From: Seohaeicola saemankumensis
Lineage (GTDB): Bacteria; Pseudomonadota; Alphaproteobacteria; Rhodobacterales; Rhodobacteraceae
Reading direction: 5' to 3'
Assembly (NCBI RefSeq): GCF_021021435.1
Contig: NZ_JAINWI010000013.1
Location: forward strand, 62,001-126,000
DNA length: 64,000 nt
Part shown: in pieces, positions 28,475 through 36,523 of the stretch
Position numbering within the stretch: the stretch's first letter is position 1
How the letters are laid out: every line of letters begins with the position of its first letter
Made by a program: the position numbers and the translations under genes
Notes under the pieces: generated by a model
The model's database searches: none
Told to the model about the DNA's origin: nothing
Seen by the model: the letters and a program-made list of their open reading frames with translations, nothing else

Positions 28475-28518
28475 GGCGCGACAATCAACCATCCAAACTG
28501 CAGGAGCAAAATGCAACT

Positions 28519-29211
28519 ATGGGTCAAGAACTGACGTTTGAACGCGCAGGCCATGGGCCGGTCCGGATCGATATCAAGGCTGGCGTGATCGCGGGCTGGA
28601 CTGGCCGCAATGCCGATGCCGTGGCCCACCATATCGCGGAACTGGCCGAGATCGGTGTGCCTGCTCCGACGACAGTGCCGCTTTATTATCGCGTGTCGGA
28701 TCTGATGTTCACGACCGACCGCCAGATCCAGTGTCTCGACGAGACCGCGTCCGGCGAGGCCGAGCCGACCTTGGTTGACGATGGCAGCCGACTTTATCTG
28801 GGGCTTGGATCCGATCATACAGACCGTAAGCTGGAAGCTTATTCTGTCGCCCACTCCAAGCAGATATGTCCCAAGCCAATTGCCCCTGTCCTATGGGATT
28901 TCGACGAGGTCGCTGGCCATCTGGACGAAATCCGCATTCGGTCCTTCATTCGCGATGGGGGGGATTGGGTGCCCTATCAGGACGGAAAAATCGCCTCGAT
29001 CCGTCCGCTGTCCGAGCTTCTTGCCGCGAACCCGTTGACGCAGGGCGGTGGCAGACTGATTGCTGGAACGGTCATGATGTGCGGTACCTTTGCCGTGCTT
29101 TCCGGCGGGGTGCGTCCGGCAAAAGAGTTTCGGATGGAAATGATTGATGACAAGCTGGGCCGGCGCATCGAACATGCGTATCACATGATAACCCTTCCCG
29201 TGATTGCCTGA
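28519..29211 (+). CDS. DUF2848-domain protein
   Basis: This 230-residue cytosolic protein has no assigned reaction. A GSDHTDR motif (residues 95-101) and a SKQICPKP segment resemble sequences in the fumarylacetoacetate-hydrolase-like fold, but I cannot confirm a catalytic site. An out-of-frame ATG at 28511, 4 bases after AGGAG, encodes only seven residues (stop at 28532-28534) and may compete with the true ATG at 28519. It lies between the TRAP genes and the amidase, so it probably acts on the imported compound or its product. Confidence 0.8.
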   Translation: MGQELTFERAGHGPVRIDIKAGVIAGWTGRNADAVAHHIAELAEIGVPAPTTVPLYYRVSDLMFTTDRQIQCLDETASGEAEPTLVDDGSRLYLGLGSDHTDRKLEAYSVAHSKQICPKPIAPVLWDFDEVAGHLDEIRIRSFIRDGGDWVPYQDGKIASIRPLSELLAANPLTQGGGRLIAGTVMMCGTFAVLSGGVRPAKEFRMEMIDDKLGRRIEHAYHMITLPVIA

Positions 29212-29225
29212 CCGCTAGGAACCCA

Positions 29226-30536
29226 ATGACAAACTCGCCTCTGACGTCGCCCTGCGGGCGCATCACCTTCCGCGCCGAAGACCGTGCGCGCCATCTGATC
29301 GACCGTGCCATGGATATGCCCGCTGCGGTCATGTCGCGGATCTATACCAGATTTGACGCATCCCGCGTCATGCAGGATGCAAAGGCACTGGACGCGGATC
29401 AGACCCGCCGTGCCGGACCGCTGGCGGGCCAGTTCGTGTCGATCAAGGACCTTTTCGACGAGGCAGGGCATGTCACCACGGCAGGTTCGGTCATTCTGGC
29501 TGACACGCCTGCGGCACATTCGGATGCGCCTGCTGTTGCCAGGCTCAAGGCAGCTGGTGCGGTGCCTTGCGGGCGTACCACCATGTCCGAATTCGCCTAT
29601 TCCGGTGTCGGTTTGAATCCGCATACAGGAAATACGGGCAATGCGCGTGACCCTCAGCGGATTTCGGGTGGGTCCAGTTCGGGCGGTGCCGTGTCGGTCG
29701 CCCTTGGTCTGGCGGATATTGCGCTGGGCACCGATACGGGCGGGTCGGTCCGTATTCCCGCAGCACTGAACGGTCTTGCTGGGTTCAAACCCACGCAATC
29801 TACCGTGCCACTGGAAGGAGCGTTCCCTCTGTCGCAAACCTTCGACAGCATCGGGCCGCTTGCAGCGCGTATCGCAACCTGCGCGGCGGTTCATGCAATT
29901 CTGTCTGCCGGCACAGCACCTGCCAAAGCCGTTGAGCGTCCGCTAAAGCTTGCCGTGCTGCAAGGCCCGCTAATGGAAGGGTTGGACAAGCAGGTAGCCG
30001 CAGATTTCGATGCGGCCCTTGTCGCGTTGCGCGCTGCGGGGCACACGATATCCGAGACGCATTTGCCTGCGCTCGAAGGGTTTGGTGATGTGAACCGCAT
30101 CGTTGTTGCGACCGAGGCCTATGCCATCCACGCGCACCATCTTGAAGGCTTGAAGACCCTTGGCGATCCGCGTGTTCTGCGCAGGATATTGTCGGCCGAA
30201 GGTTTTAACGCGACCGAATACACAGACAGGCTGGCGCAACGCGCAATGGCCATCGCTGCGTTCGAGGGCTTGGCCGCCGAGTTTGACGCCTTCATCCTGC
30301 CGACTGTCCCAACCGTGGCGCCGCTGATGTCCGAGGTCGAGGCTGATTTTGACCGCCTGAACGCCTTGATGCTGCGCAATCCATCTGCTGTGAACTTTTT
30401 GGACGGCTGTGCCGCCACCCTGCCGATGCAACGGGCGAAACGGCTTGCAACCGGCCTGATGATTTTCGCGCCCGGCGGTCAGGACTGGCAGGTTCTGGAT
30501 GCGGCACAGCGGATCGAATTGCTTTTGCAGTCGTGA
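29226..30536 (+). CDS. Amidase (amidase signature family) of the catabolic island
   Basis: This 436-residue amidase has Lys74 in SIKDLFDEAG, Ser150-152 in ISGGSSSGGAVSV and Ser174 in GTDTGGSVRIPAAL. The triad is complete. It starts 14 bp after the DUF2848 gene and its stop overlaps the GTG start of the next gene. In this setting it probably cleaves an amide bond in the imported compound and releases ammonia or an amine (inference). Closely related motifs occur in the amidase at 3418, but the neighbourhood differs. Confidence 0.88.
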   Translation: MTNSPLTSPCGRITFRAEDRARHLIDRAMDMPAAVMSRIYTRFDASRVMQDAKALDADQTRRAGPLAGQFVSIKDLFDEAGHVTTAGSVILADTPAAHSDAPAVARLKAAGAVPCGRTTMSEFAYSGVGLNPHTGNTGNARDPQRISGGSSSGGAVSVALGLADIALGTDTGGSVRIPAALNGLAGFKPTQSTVPLEGAFPLSQTFDSIGPLAARIATCAAVHAILSAGTAPAKAVERPLKLAVLQGPLMEGLDKQVAADFDAALVALRAAGHTISETHLPALEGFGDVNRIVVATEAYAIHAHHLEGLKTLGDPRVLRRILSAEGFNATEYTDRLAQRAMAIAAFEGLAAEFDAFILPTVPTVAPLMSEVEADFDRLNALMLRNPSAVNFLDGCAATLPMQRAKRLATGLMIFAPGGQDWQVLDAAQRIELLLQS

Positions 30537-31342
30537 CCGATCCGGCGGTCTGGAGCGAATTTGCCGTCCGAATGGCGGGTACGGCCTTCATCGTTGTGAT
30601 GATCTCGTGGATTGCAGCGCGCTTGGGCCCGAGCATTGGCGGCGTGGTTGTCGGTCTGCCCATCGTGCTGGCACCTGGCCTGGGTTTCATGCTTTTCGAC
30701 CAGTCGCCGGAGTTTGTCTCCCAAGCTTCCGCCGGTGCGCTGTTCTCGCTTTGCGCCACGCAGGCCTTCCTGCTGGCCTTTGTAGCACTCGCTCGTGGCA
30801 ACGGGCCTTTCAGATCGGTTGCGGGCGGGGCCTTGGCTTGGCTGATGCTTGCCCTGCCTCTGGGCATGATGCCGCATAATCCGCTGGTCGGTGCGGTATT
30901 GTTCGCAATTGTCACCTTGCTGGCGCGCAGGTTGGGGCGGCGCTTGATCTCGGGTCAGGTGACCCGCACGGCGGGCACCAATTGGGGTTTGCTCGTTCTG
31001 CGCGGCTTGCTGGCGGGCCTTCTGGTCGGGGCTGTCACCTTGGGAGCGTCAGCGCTGGGCGCGGGGTTTTCCGGTGCGATCATGGCCTTCCCCATCGGCT
31101 TCACCGTGATCGCCATATCCTTGCATCTGGATCACGGCGGTGATTTTGCCGGACAGACGGCCTATGCGGGTCTTAACGGCCTTAGCAGCCTTGCAACCTT
31201 CTGCTTTTGTCTGGCGCTGTTTCTTGTGCACCTTCCAGCAGGTCTTGCCTTTGCCGTGGCGCTTGCAGCATCAGTTCTGGCAACTGTCATCATGGCAGTG
31301 ATCGCGGGCCGGAAGGGTCGGTCCAGCCATGGGCAGGCTTGA
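30533..31342 (+). CDS. Conserved multi-pass membrane protein, function unknown
   Basis: This 269-residue protein is hydrophobic throughout, with about eight segments, and no family motif is visible. It starts at GTG 30533, overlapping the amidase stop by 4 bp (GTGA), so it belongs to the same transcript. The internal pattern of small residues (GPSIGGVVVGLP near 33, GFSGAIMAFPIGF near 180) may be a duplicated half, as in transporters. An exporter or membrane enzyme for the pathway is possible. Confidence 0.7.
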   Translation: MTDPAVWSEFAVRMAGTAFIVVMISWIAARLGPSIGGVVVGLPIVLAPGLGFMLFDQSPEFVSQASAGALFSLCATQAFLLAFVALARGNGPFRSVAGGALAWLMLALPLGMMPHNPLVGAVLFAIVTLLARRLGRRLISGQVTRTAGTNWGLLVLRGLLAGLLVGAVTLGASALGAGFSGAIMAFPIGFTVIAISLHLDHGGDFAGQTAYAGLNGLSSLATFCFCLALFLVHLPAGLAFAVALAASVLATVIMAVIAGRKGRSSHGQA

Positions 31343-31390
31343 CATGCCGCGCGGCACAGGGCTGGCTGACGCCCTGACCTGCCACATTGG

Positions 31391-32323
31391 ATGGACCCGA
31401 TGGTAGATTTCAAAGGGCTTGAAACCTTTTTATGGGTGGCCGCGCTGGGCAGCTTCCGTGGGGCCGCGCAGAAACTGAACACGACCCAACCGGCCATCTC
31501 GCACCGCATTGCGCAACTCGAGGCGGAAGTGGGTGCGAAACTGCTGACCCGCGAAAGCCGCAATGTCGCGCCAACGCTGCGCGGGCGTCAACTGCTGGTC
31601 TATGCCGAGAAAATCCTTGCGATGCGCGCGGAAATGCTGGCCAGCCTGCGCGACGCAGAAGCCGTGCGCGGTGTGATCCGTCTGGGTGTCGCGGAAACCA
31701 TCGTGCACACGTGGCTTCCCGATTTCATCAAGGAAGTGCACCGGATCTACCCGAACCTGTCGATCGAAATCGAGGTTGATATATCCCCATCGCTGCGCGC
31801 GCGCCTGCTGGCGCAGGAAATCGACATCGGCTTTTTGCTGGGGCCATTATCCGCGCCATTGCTGCGCAACAGGCTGCTTTGCGAATACCCTGTCAGTTTT
31901 ATCGCCAGCCCTGCCTTGCAAGTACCGAATCCAGCCGATGTGCGCGATCTGGCGCAATTTCCACTGATCACCTTCGCGCGCAAAACGCAGCCCTATGAGC
32001 AGGTGAAATCCCTGTTCAACCGGCCTTATCTTCCTCCTATCAACCTGCATGCCAGTGCCTCGATGGCGACGGTGGTGCATCTTGCTACCGAAGGCATCGG
32101 CATCGCCGTGATCCCGCATGAACTGGTCGAGGCGGAACTGCGCCAAGGGAAACTTGAGCGGATCGCCACCGAAGCGACCATGCCGCCGCTGTCATTCTGC
32201 GCAAGCTGGCTGGAATCGCCCGACACACTCGCCGTCGAGCTTGTGGTAGACATCGCCGCGCGCATGGCCAGCAACTGGAACAAACCCGAAAGCGCCGCAC
32301 GCCAAGATCTGATCGGCTCGTAA
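31391..32323 (+). CDS. LysR-family transcriptional regulator
   Basis: This 310-residue regulator has an N-terminal winged HTH (FLWVAALGSFRGAAQKLNTTQPAISHRIAQLE) and a substrate-binding domain from about residue 95. It lies at the end of the catabolic island on the same strand, 48 bp after the membrane-protein gene, so it may be co-transcribed rather than divergent. The shared motifs at 23280 and 24579 are its candidate targets. ATG 31391 or 31400 could be the start. Confidence 0.88.
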   Translation: MDPMVDFKGLETFLWVAALGSFRGAAQKLNTTQPAISHRIAQLEAEVGAKLLTRESRNVAPTLRGRQLLVYAEKILAMRAEMLASLRDAEAVRGVIRLGVAETIVHTWLPDFIKEVHRIYPNLSIEIEVDISPSLRARLLAQEIDIGFLLGPLSAPLLRNRLLCEYPVSFIASPALQVPNPADVRDLAQFPLITFARKTQPYEQVKSLFNRPYLPPINLHASASMATVVHLATEGIGIAVIPHELVEAELRQGKLERIATEATMPPLSFCASWLESPDTLAVELVVDIAARMASNWNKPESAARQDLIGS

Positions 32324-32345
32324 CCGACCGGCTGCGCGGGTTTTC

Positions 32346-32422
32346 TGGTGACCCCGGCAGGATTCGAACCTGCAACCTGCCCCTTAGGAGGGGGCTGCTC
32401 TATCCAGTTGAGCCACGGGACC
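32346..32422 (-). tRNA. tRNA-Arg (anticodon CCU)
   Basis: The 77-nt minus-strand sequence starts GGTCCCG and ends CGGGGTCACCA with CCA encoded. The anticodon stem GCCCC/GGGGC encloses the 7-nt loop CTCCTAA, giving CCT. The T-loop GGTTCGAATCC is present. The acceptor stem pairs with two G-U pairs. It converges with the LysR gene. I see no integrase or direct repeat that would mark it as an attachment site. Confidence 0.95.
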
Positions 32423-32513
32423 ACGCAAAAACCTCTTAGCCCGACCTGCGCGCTTGAACAAGTCCGGCACTTGTCGCAATGTTTGGTCAAGATCATTCTC
32501 AGAAAGCCATTAC

Positions 32514-33533
32514 GTGAGCCGCAACGACCCCCGCCCCCTAACCCTGCGCGACGTGTCCGAGGCATCCGGCGTGTCAGAGATGACCGTTAGCCGTGTTTTG
32601 CGAAACCGTGGCGATGTCTCGGTCGCAACGCGTGATCGTGTTTTACGGGCTGCCAAGGCGCTGGGCTATGTGCCCAACAAGATTGCCGGGGCCTTGGCCA
32701 GTCAGCGGGTCAACCTTGTGGCGGTGATTATTCCCTCGCTGTCGAACATGGTCTTTCCCGAGGTGATGACAGGGATTAGCCGAGTTCTTGAGGAAACAGA
32801 CCTGCAACCTGTTGTCGGCGTGACGGACTATCTTCCTGAAAAGGAAGAGAAGGTTCTCTATGAAATGTTGTCATGGCGACCGTCCGGCGTGATCATTGCA
32901 GGGCTGGAACATTCCGATGCCTCGCGGGCGATGTTGCGGGCATCAGGCATTCCCGTGGTCGAGATCATGGATACGGACGGCACGCCGGTCGATGCGATGG
33001 TAGGTATCTCGCATAGGCGCGCCGGTCGCGAGATGGGCGAGGCGATCCTGGCAGGCGGCTATCGCCGGATCGGGTTCATGGGGACGCAGATGCCGCTGGA
33101 TCACCGTGCGCGCAAACGGTTCGAAGGGTTTACGCAGGCGCTGGCCAAAGGGGGCGTCGAGGTGGCGGATCACGAATTTTATTCGGGCGGGTCGGCACTG
33201 GCCAAGGGGCGCGAGTTGACGCAGGCGATGATCGCGCGGACACCGGATCTGGATTTTCTTTATTACTCGAACGACATGATCGGGGCCGGAGGCCTTCTGT
33301 GGTTGCTGGAGCAGGGATATGATATCCCCAACCGGATCGGCCTTGCTGGTTTCAACGGGGTCGAGTTGCTTCAGGGCCTGCCGCGCCAACTGGCCACGAT
33401 GGATGCTTGCCGCGCCGAAATCGGACGCCGCGCGGCGCAAATAATCGTGGACCGGACAGGCGGGATCGAAACGGATGCGTCAGTCGTTCTTAAGCCGCAG
33501 ATTAGCTATGGCGATACCTTGCGCCGGCCATAG
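32514..33533 (+). CDS. LacI-family transcriptional regulator
   Basis: This 339-residue repressor has an N-terminal LacI HTH (TLRDVSEASGVSEMTVSRVLRNRGDVSVATRDRV) and a periplasmic-binding-like effector domain with NRIGLAGFNG near the end. It resembles GntR-type sugar-acid repressors. GTG 32514 is chosen; the upstream TTG at 32454 lies near the tRNA promoter. It is 3 bp from the YcaQ-type gene, with which it is probably co-transcribed. No sugar cluster is near, so targets may be elsewhere. Confidence 0.87.
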   Translation: MSRNDPRPLTLRDVSEASGVSEMTVSRVLRNRGDVSVATRDRVLRAAKALGYVPNKIAGALASQRVNLVAVIIPSLSNMVFPEVMTGISRVLEETDLQPVVGVTDYLPEKEEKVLYEMLSWRPSGVIIAGLEHSDASRAMLRASGIPVVEIMDTDGTPVDAMVGISHRRAGREMGEAILAGGYRRIGFMGTQMPLDHRARKRFEGFTQALAKGGVEVADHEFYSGGSALAKGRELTQAMIARTPDLDFLYYSNDMIGAGGLLWLLEQGYDIPNRIGLAGFNGVELLQGLPRQLATMDACRAEIGRRAAQIIVDRTGGIETDASVVLKPQISYGDTLRRP

Positions 33534-33536
33534 GCG

Positions 33537-34742
33537 ATGGTCATGCTCCGCCTGCCCAATGAAGCTGCCCGCCGGTTGTTTCTGGAGCGTCACGCCTTGT
33601 CGGGGCCTTCTTTTGGGCGCGGTCCTGCTGGCCTTGCAGAGCTGATCACCCGGCTGGGTTTCGTGCAACTTGACAGCATCGCCACGGTCGAGCGCGCGCA
33701 TCATATGATCCTGTTTGCGCGGCGTCAGGGATACAAGCCACGCGAGTTGGATAATTTGCTGGCGCGTGACCGCGCAGTGTTCGAACACTGGACCCATGAT
33801 GCCGCTGTAATTCCGATGGCGTTCTATCCCCATTGGCGTTTGCGCTTTGCCCGTGATGCCGAGACCCTGCGCGGCCGCTGGCAGAAATGGCAACGACATG
33901 GGTTCCTGGACCGGACCGCAGCGGTCATGAAACAAATCCGTCAGGACGGTCCTGTCTGTTCGGCTGATTTGCGGGGCGATACACCGCGCAAGGCAGGTGG
34001 CTGGTGGGACTGGCACCCCGACAAGACGGCGCTTGAATATCTCTGGCGTGCGGGCGATCTGGCCGTGACAGCGCGTAGCGGCTTTCAGAAATACTATGAT
34101 CTGGCCGAAAGGGTAATCCCTGACCAGTTTCGCGCGATCGCGCATGATCCTGCCCACACTGTCGACTGGTGCTGTGGACAGGCGCTGGACCGGCTTGGCT
34201 TTGCAACACCGGGCGAGTTGGCCGCGTTCTGGGACACGGTCACACCGGCCGAGGCGCGAACATGGTGCAAATCGCAGGAAATGAACGGCCGCCTGATCCA
34301 GATCGAGGTGGAGGCCGCAGATGGCAACCTGCGCCGCAGCTATGCGCGCCCCGATGTAGCGCAACTGGCGTCGGACGCGCCCGATCTGCCCAAGCGCCTG
34401 CGCGTGCTTAGCCCCTTCGATCCGGCGCTGCGTGATCGCAACAGGGTAGAGCGCCTGTTCAATTTCCGCTACCGGATCGAGGTGTTTACGCCCGCCGCGA
34501 AAAGGATCTACGGCTACTATGTTTTCCCGCTTCTGGAAGGGGCACGTCTGGTGGGGCGGATCGACATGAAGGCGCATCGCGACGAATCCGTTCTGCGCGT
34601 GGCAGGTTTGTGGCCCGAGGCAGGGGTGGCTTGGGGCAAGGGCCGTCAGGCGCGGCTTGAGGCCGAACTGGACCGCGTCGCGTGTTTTGCGGGCTGCGAC
34701 AGGGTGGAATTCACAATGGGTTGGCTGCGCGATACGGTTTGA
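33537..34742 (+). CDS. YcaQ/AlkZ-like winged-helix DNA glycosylase family protein
   Basis: This 401-residue protein belongs to the winged-helix family of interstrand-crosslink and alkyl-DNA glycosylases. The QxD motif of YcaQ is present as Q44-L45-D46 in FVQLDSIATVERAHH, and EHWTHDAAVIP follows near residue 82. It probably unhooks bulky DNA adducts. It starts 3 bp after the LacI regulator, an unexpected partner. The alternative start is ATG 33543. Confidence 0.85.
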   Translation: MVMLRLPNEAARRLFLERHALSGPSFGRGPAGLAELITRLGFVQLDSIATVERAHHMILFARRQGYKPRELDNLLARDRAVFEHWTHDAAVIPMAFYPHWRLRFARDAETLRGRWQKWQRHGFLDRTAAVMKQIRQDGPVCSADLRGDTPRKAGGWWDWHPDKTALEYLWRAGDLAVTARSGFQKYYDLAERVIPDQFRAIAHDPAHTVDWCCGQALDRLGFATPGELAAFWDTVTPAEARTWCKSQEMNGRLIQIEVEAADGNLRRSYARPDVAQLASDAPDLPKRLRVLSPFDPALRDRNRVERLFNFRYRIEVFTPAAKRIYGYYVFPLLEGARLVGRIDMKAHRDESVLRVAGLWPEAGVAWGKGRQARLEAELDRVACFAGCDRVEFTMGWLRDTV

Positions 34743-34757
34743 CGAATGGCAAAGGAC

Positions 34758-35462
34758 TCAGACAACCTTTATAACGTCCTTGTCCACAGCCAGCATATAG
34801 CCGCGTCTTGCGATATTCTTGACCAGCAATTCACTGACCATCTGGTTACCCAACGTGTCGCGCAACCGTTTGATCCGCGTTGCGCCCGCCGCCTCGTCGC
34901 AATCGACGGCGTTCCGGCCCGATACGATGGCTTCGATTTCGGCACCGCTCAGGACATCGTCATCCAGACGCGCCTCGGCTAGAACCGACAGGGTTTCCAT
35001 CGCGGCTTCGGTCAGTCTGAAACCCATATTGTTCAGATAAACCGTGTTTTCCTCGCGGCTGATCAGCAGCGAGGAGACCTGAATCCCGGCATCCTCGATC
35101 AGGGCCATGCGCCGGTTCAGCGCGACAAGCATCGCCAGAAGCGCAAGCGCTGCAATCAGCAAGGCGGTTGCAAATACCAGCAGCACAAAGATCGCAACAC
35201 GGTAAGAGGTAAGGGTTTCCGAGAAAGCTGTCCCGCTCTGGGCCAGGATTTCGAGCAGTCTGATCTCGGTCTCGTTCGTCAGATCATCGTTCTCGATGAA
35301 AAGGCGCTCGACTTTCATGTTGAAAGCGTTGGCGTCGGGAAGATTGCGAAACAGCAAGACGGCGGTGATGCTCAGGATCGCGACGATCCCGACCAGTCCG
35401 AAGGTGACGATCCGGCTACCGGCCCGTCGCGCTTCAGAAGCGGAGGTAGAATTGTCCTGCAC
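34758..35462 (-). CDS. Membrane-anchored protein with C-terminal winged-helix domain
   Basis: This protein of about 234 residues has two hydrophobic segments (near 18-38 and 86-112) that enclose a loop of about 48 residues, probably periplasmic. The C-terminal 85 residues resemble a PhoB/ToxR-type winged helix (AGATRIKRLRDTLGN then IARRGYMLAV). ToxR and CadC have the opposite order. The start is GTG 35462, because AGAGAGAAAG precedes it; ATG 35492 has no ribosome site and would overlap the upstream gene by 59 bp. No receiver domain is present. Confidence 0.75.
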   Translation of the reverse strand: MQDNSTSASEARRAGSRIVTFGLVGIVAILSITAVLLFRNLPDANAFNMKVERLFIENDDLTNETEIRLLEILAQSGTAFSETLTSYRVAIFVLLVFATALLIAALALLAMLVALNRRMALIEDAGIQVSSLLISREENTVYLNNMGFRLTEAAMETLSVLAEARLDDDVLSGAEIEAIVSGRNAVDCDEAAGATRIKRLRDTLGNQMVSELLVKNIARRGYMLAVDKDVIKVV

Positions 35463-35724
35463 TGCGCTTTCTCTCTTCCAGACCAGAGGCATCGAATAGG
35501 GACAAAACGTTCAGAAGTGTCCATCCATTCCGCTGCAAACGCGCGGCAATCTCGTCGCGCGCCTGCGAGTTAGAGCATGGGCCGGTGACCTGCACCACGC
35601 CGTAGTGCAGCCGCAGCGGATTGTCGCGCTTGGCCTTGTAATCGGCAAAACATTCCGCGGCGCTGGCGGTAGCTCCCAGTCCAAGAAAGAACGGAACCGC
35701 AAAGAGGAGTAAAGCGTTTTTCAT
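35434..35724 (-). CDS. Small secreted Cys-containing protein
   Basis: This 96-residue protein has a signal peptide ending near residue 22 (ATASA). Two Cys remain in the mature part (AAECFADYK and GPCSNSQA) and may form a disulfide. No known family is recognised. Its 3' end overlaps the start of the membrane winged-helix gene, so the two are translated from one transcript. A periplasmic partner of that protein is possible. ATG 35724 is chosen, since the leader begins there. Confidence 0.7.
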   Translation of the reverse strand: MKNALLLFAVPFFLGLGATASAAECFADYKAKRDNPLRLHYGVVQVTGPCSNSQARDEIAARLQRNGWTLLNVLSLFDASGLEERKRSAGQFYLRF

Positions 35725-35916
35725 ACTGGCGAGAATGCGCTTATCCCTAAGGTTATTCAATATCCATGAGGGGTTAGAGCCGCTGTTATCGGATAACCAA
35801 AGGCTGATATTGCCTGTCTTGGCCGGTCAGAGCTTTTTCGGGTCATGCGTTCTACCAACGGATCGGTCTGTGGTCTTCGTTGGATGATCAGCCAAACATG
35901 AGAAAAGGAAACAAGC

Positions 35917-36417
35917 ATGGCCCTGAAATTCATTGCTTCAATTCTGACTGCTGCAATCGTTGTCACAGGCTTCAATGCGGCCCCTGCCCGCGCGGATGTG
36001 CGTGATCTGGCGACAGCCGCCGCGGGGATCGCGGCTGTGGCGATAATTGCCAATCAGTTGAACAAGTCACGTGATCGCAGCAAGGAAAGTGTGTCCAGCC
36101 GCAATCACCCCGGACAGTATTACGCGCCCGCCTATCGCGCGCCACAAAAGAACCACGGCACGCATTTCATCCAGCCGCGCCCCCTGCCGGATCGCGTCAG
36201 TCGCAAGGCATTGCCTGCCGCCTGTGTGCAACGTGTCGAGGACAACCGTGGCCGCGCTGTCAACGTATTGGGCCAGCGCTGTCTGCAGAACAACTTTCGC
36301 GGTGCCGGCAACCTGCCACGCGCCTGCACCGTGGACGTTCAGACCAACCGGAACTGGCGGACCGCCTATGACGCCGATTGTCTAGCACGGGCAGGATATA
36401 CAATCGCCCGTCGCTGA
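35917..36417 (+). CDS. Secreted protein of unknown function
   Basis: This 166-residue protein has a signal peptide ending near ARAD at residue 26. A glycine/alanine-rich hydrophobic stretch (ATAAAGIAAVAIIANQL) follows, then a basic Pro-rich region. The C-terminal 70 residues have four Cys (AACVQ, QRCLQ, RACTV, DCLARAG), likely two disulfides. No known domain is seen. AAAGGAAAC precedes the ATG. It has its own terminator at 36454-36486. Confidence 0.75.
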   Translation: MALKFIASILTAAIVVTGFNAAPARADVRDLATAAAGIAAVAIIANQLNKSRDRSKESVSSRNHPGQYYAPAYRAPQKNHGTHFIQPRPLPDRVSRKALPAACVQRVEDNRGRAVNVLGQRCLQNNFRGAGNLPRACTVDVQTNRNWRTAYDADCLARAGYTIARR

Positions 36418-36453
36418 GGCGAGCAGAGGTGTCGGGTCACAACCATGACACCG

Positions 36454-36486
36454 AAGGGGGAGGGCCTTGGGTGGCCCTCCCTTTTT
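36454..36486 (+). terminator. Rho-independent terminator after the secreted-protein gene
   Basis: GGGAGGGCC (36458-36466) and GGCCCTCCC (36473-36481) form a perfect 9-bp stem around a 6-base loop, followed by TTTTT. It ends the transcript of the secreted protein before rnhB. Confidence 0.88.
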
Positions 36487-36523
36487 CATTGCCAAAACGC
36501 TCGAACTGCGGTTTCTCGGATGC

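Noticed and set aside
27230-28516. Minus-strand open frame (428 codons) opposite the TRAP large permease
   Set aside because: The His- and Asp-rich composition is what a reversed membrane-protein gene gives. The plus strand has a complete DctM.
32346-32422. tRNA-Arg as an integration site for a mobile element
   Set aside because: There is no integrase, no direct repeat of the tRNA 3' end and no change in coding style on either side.
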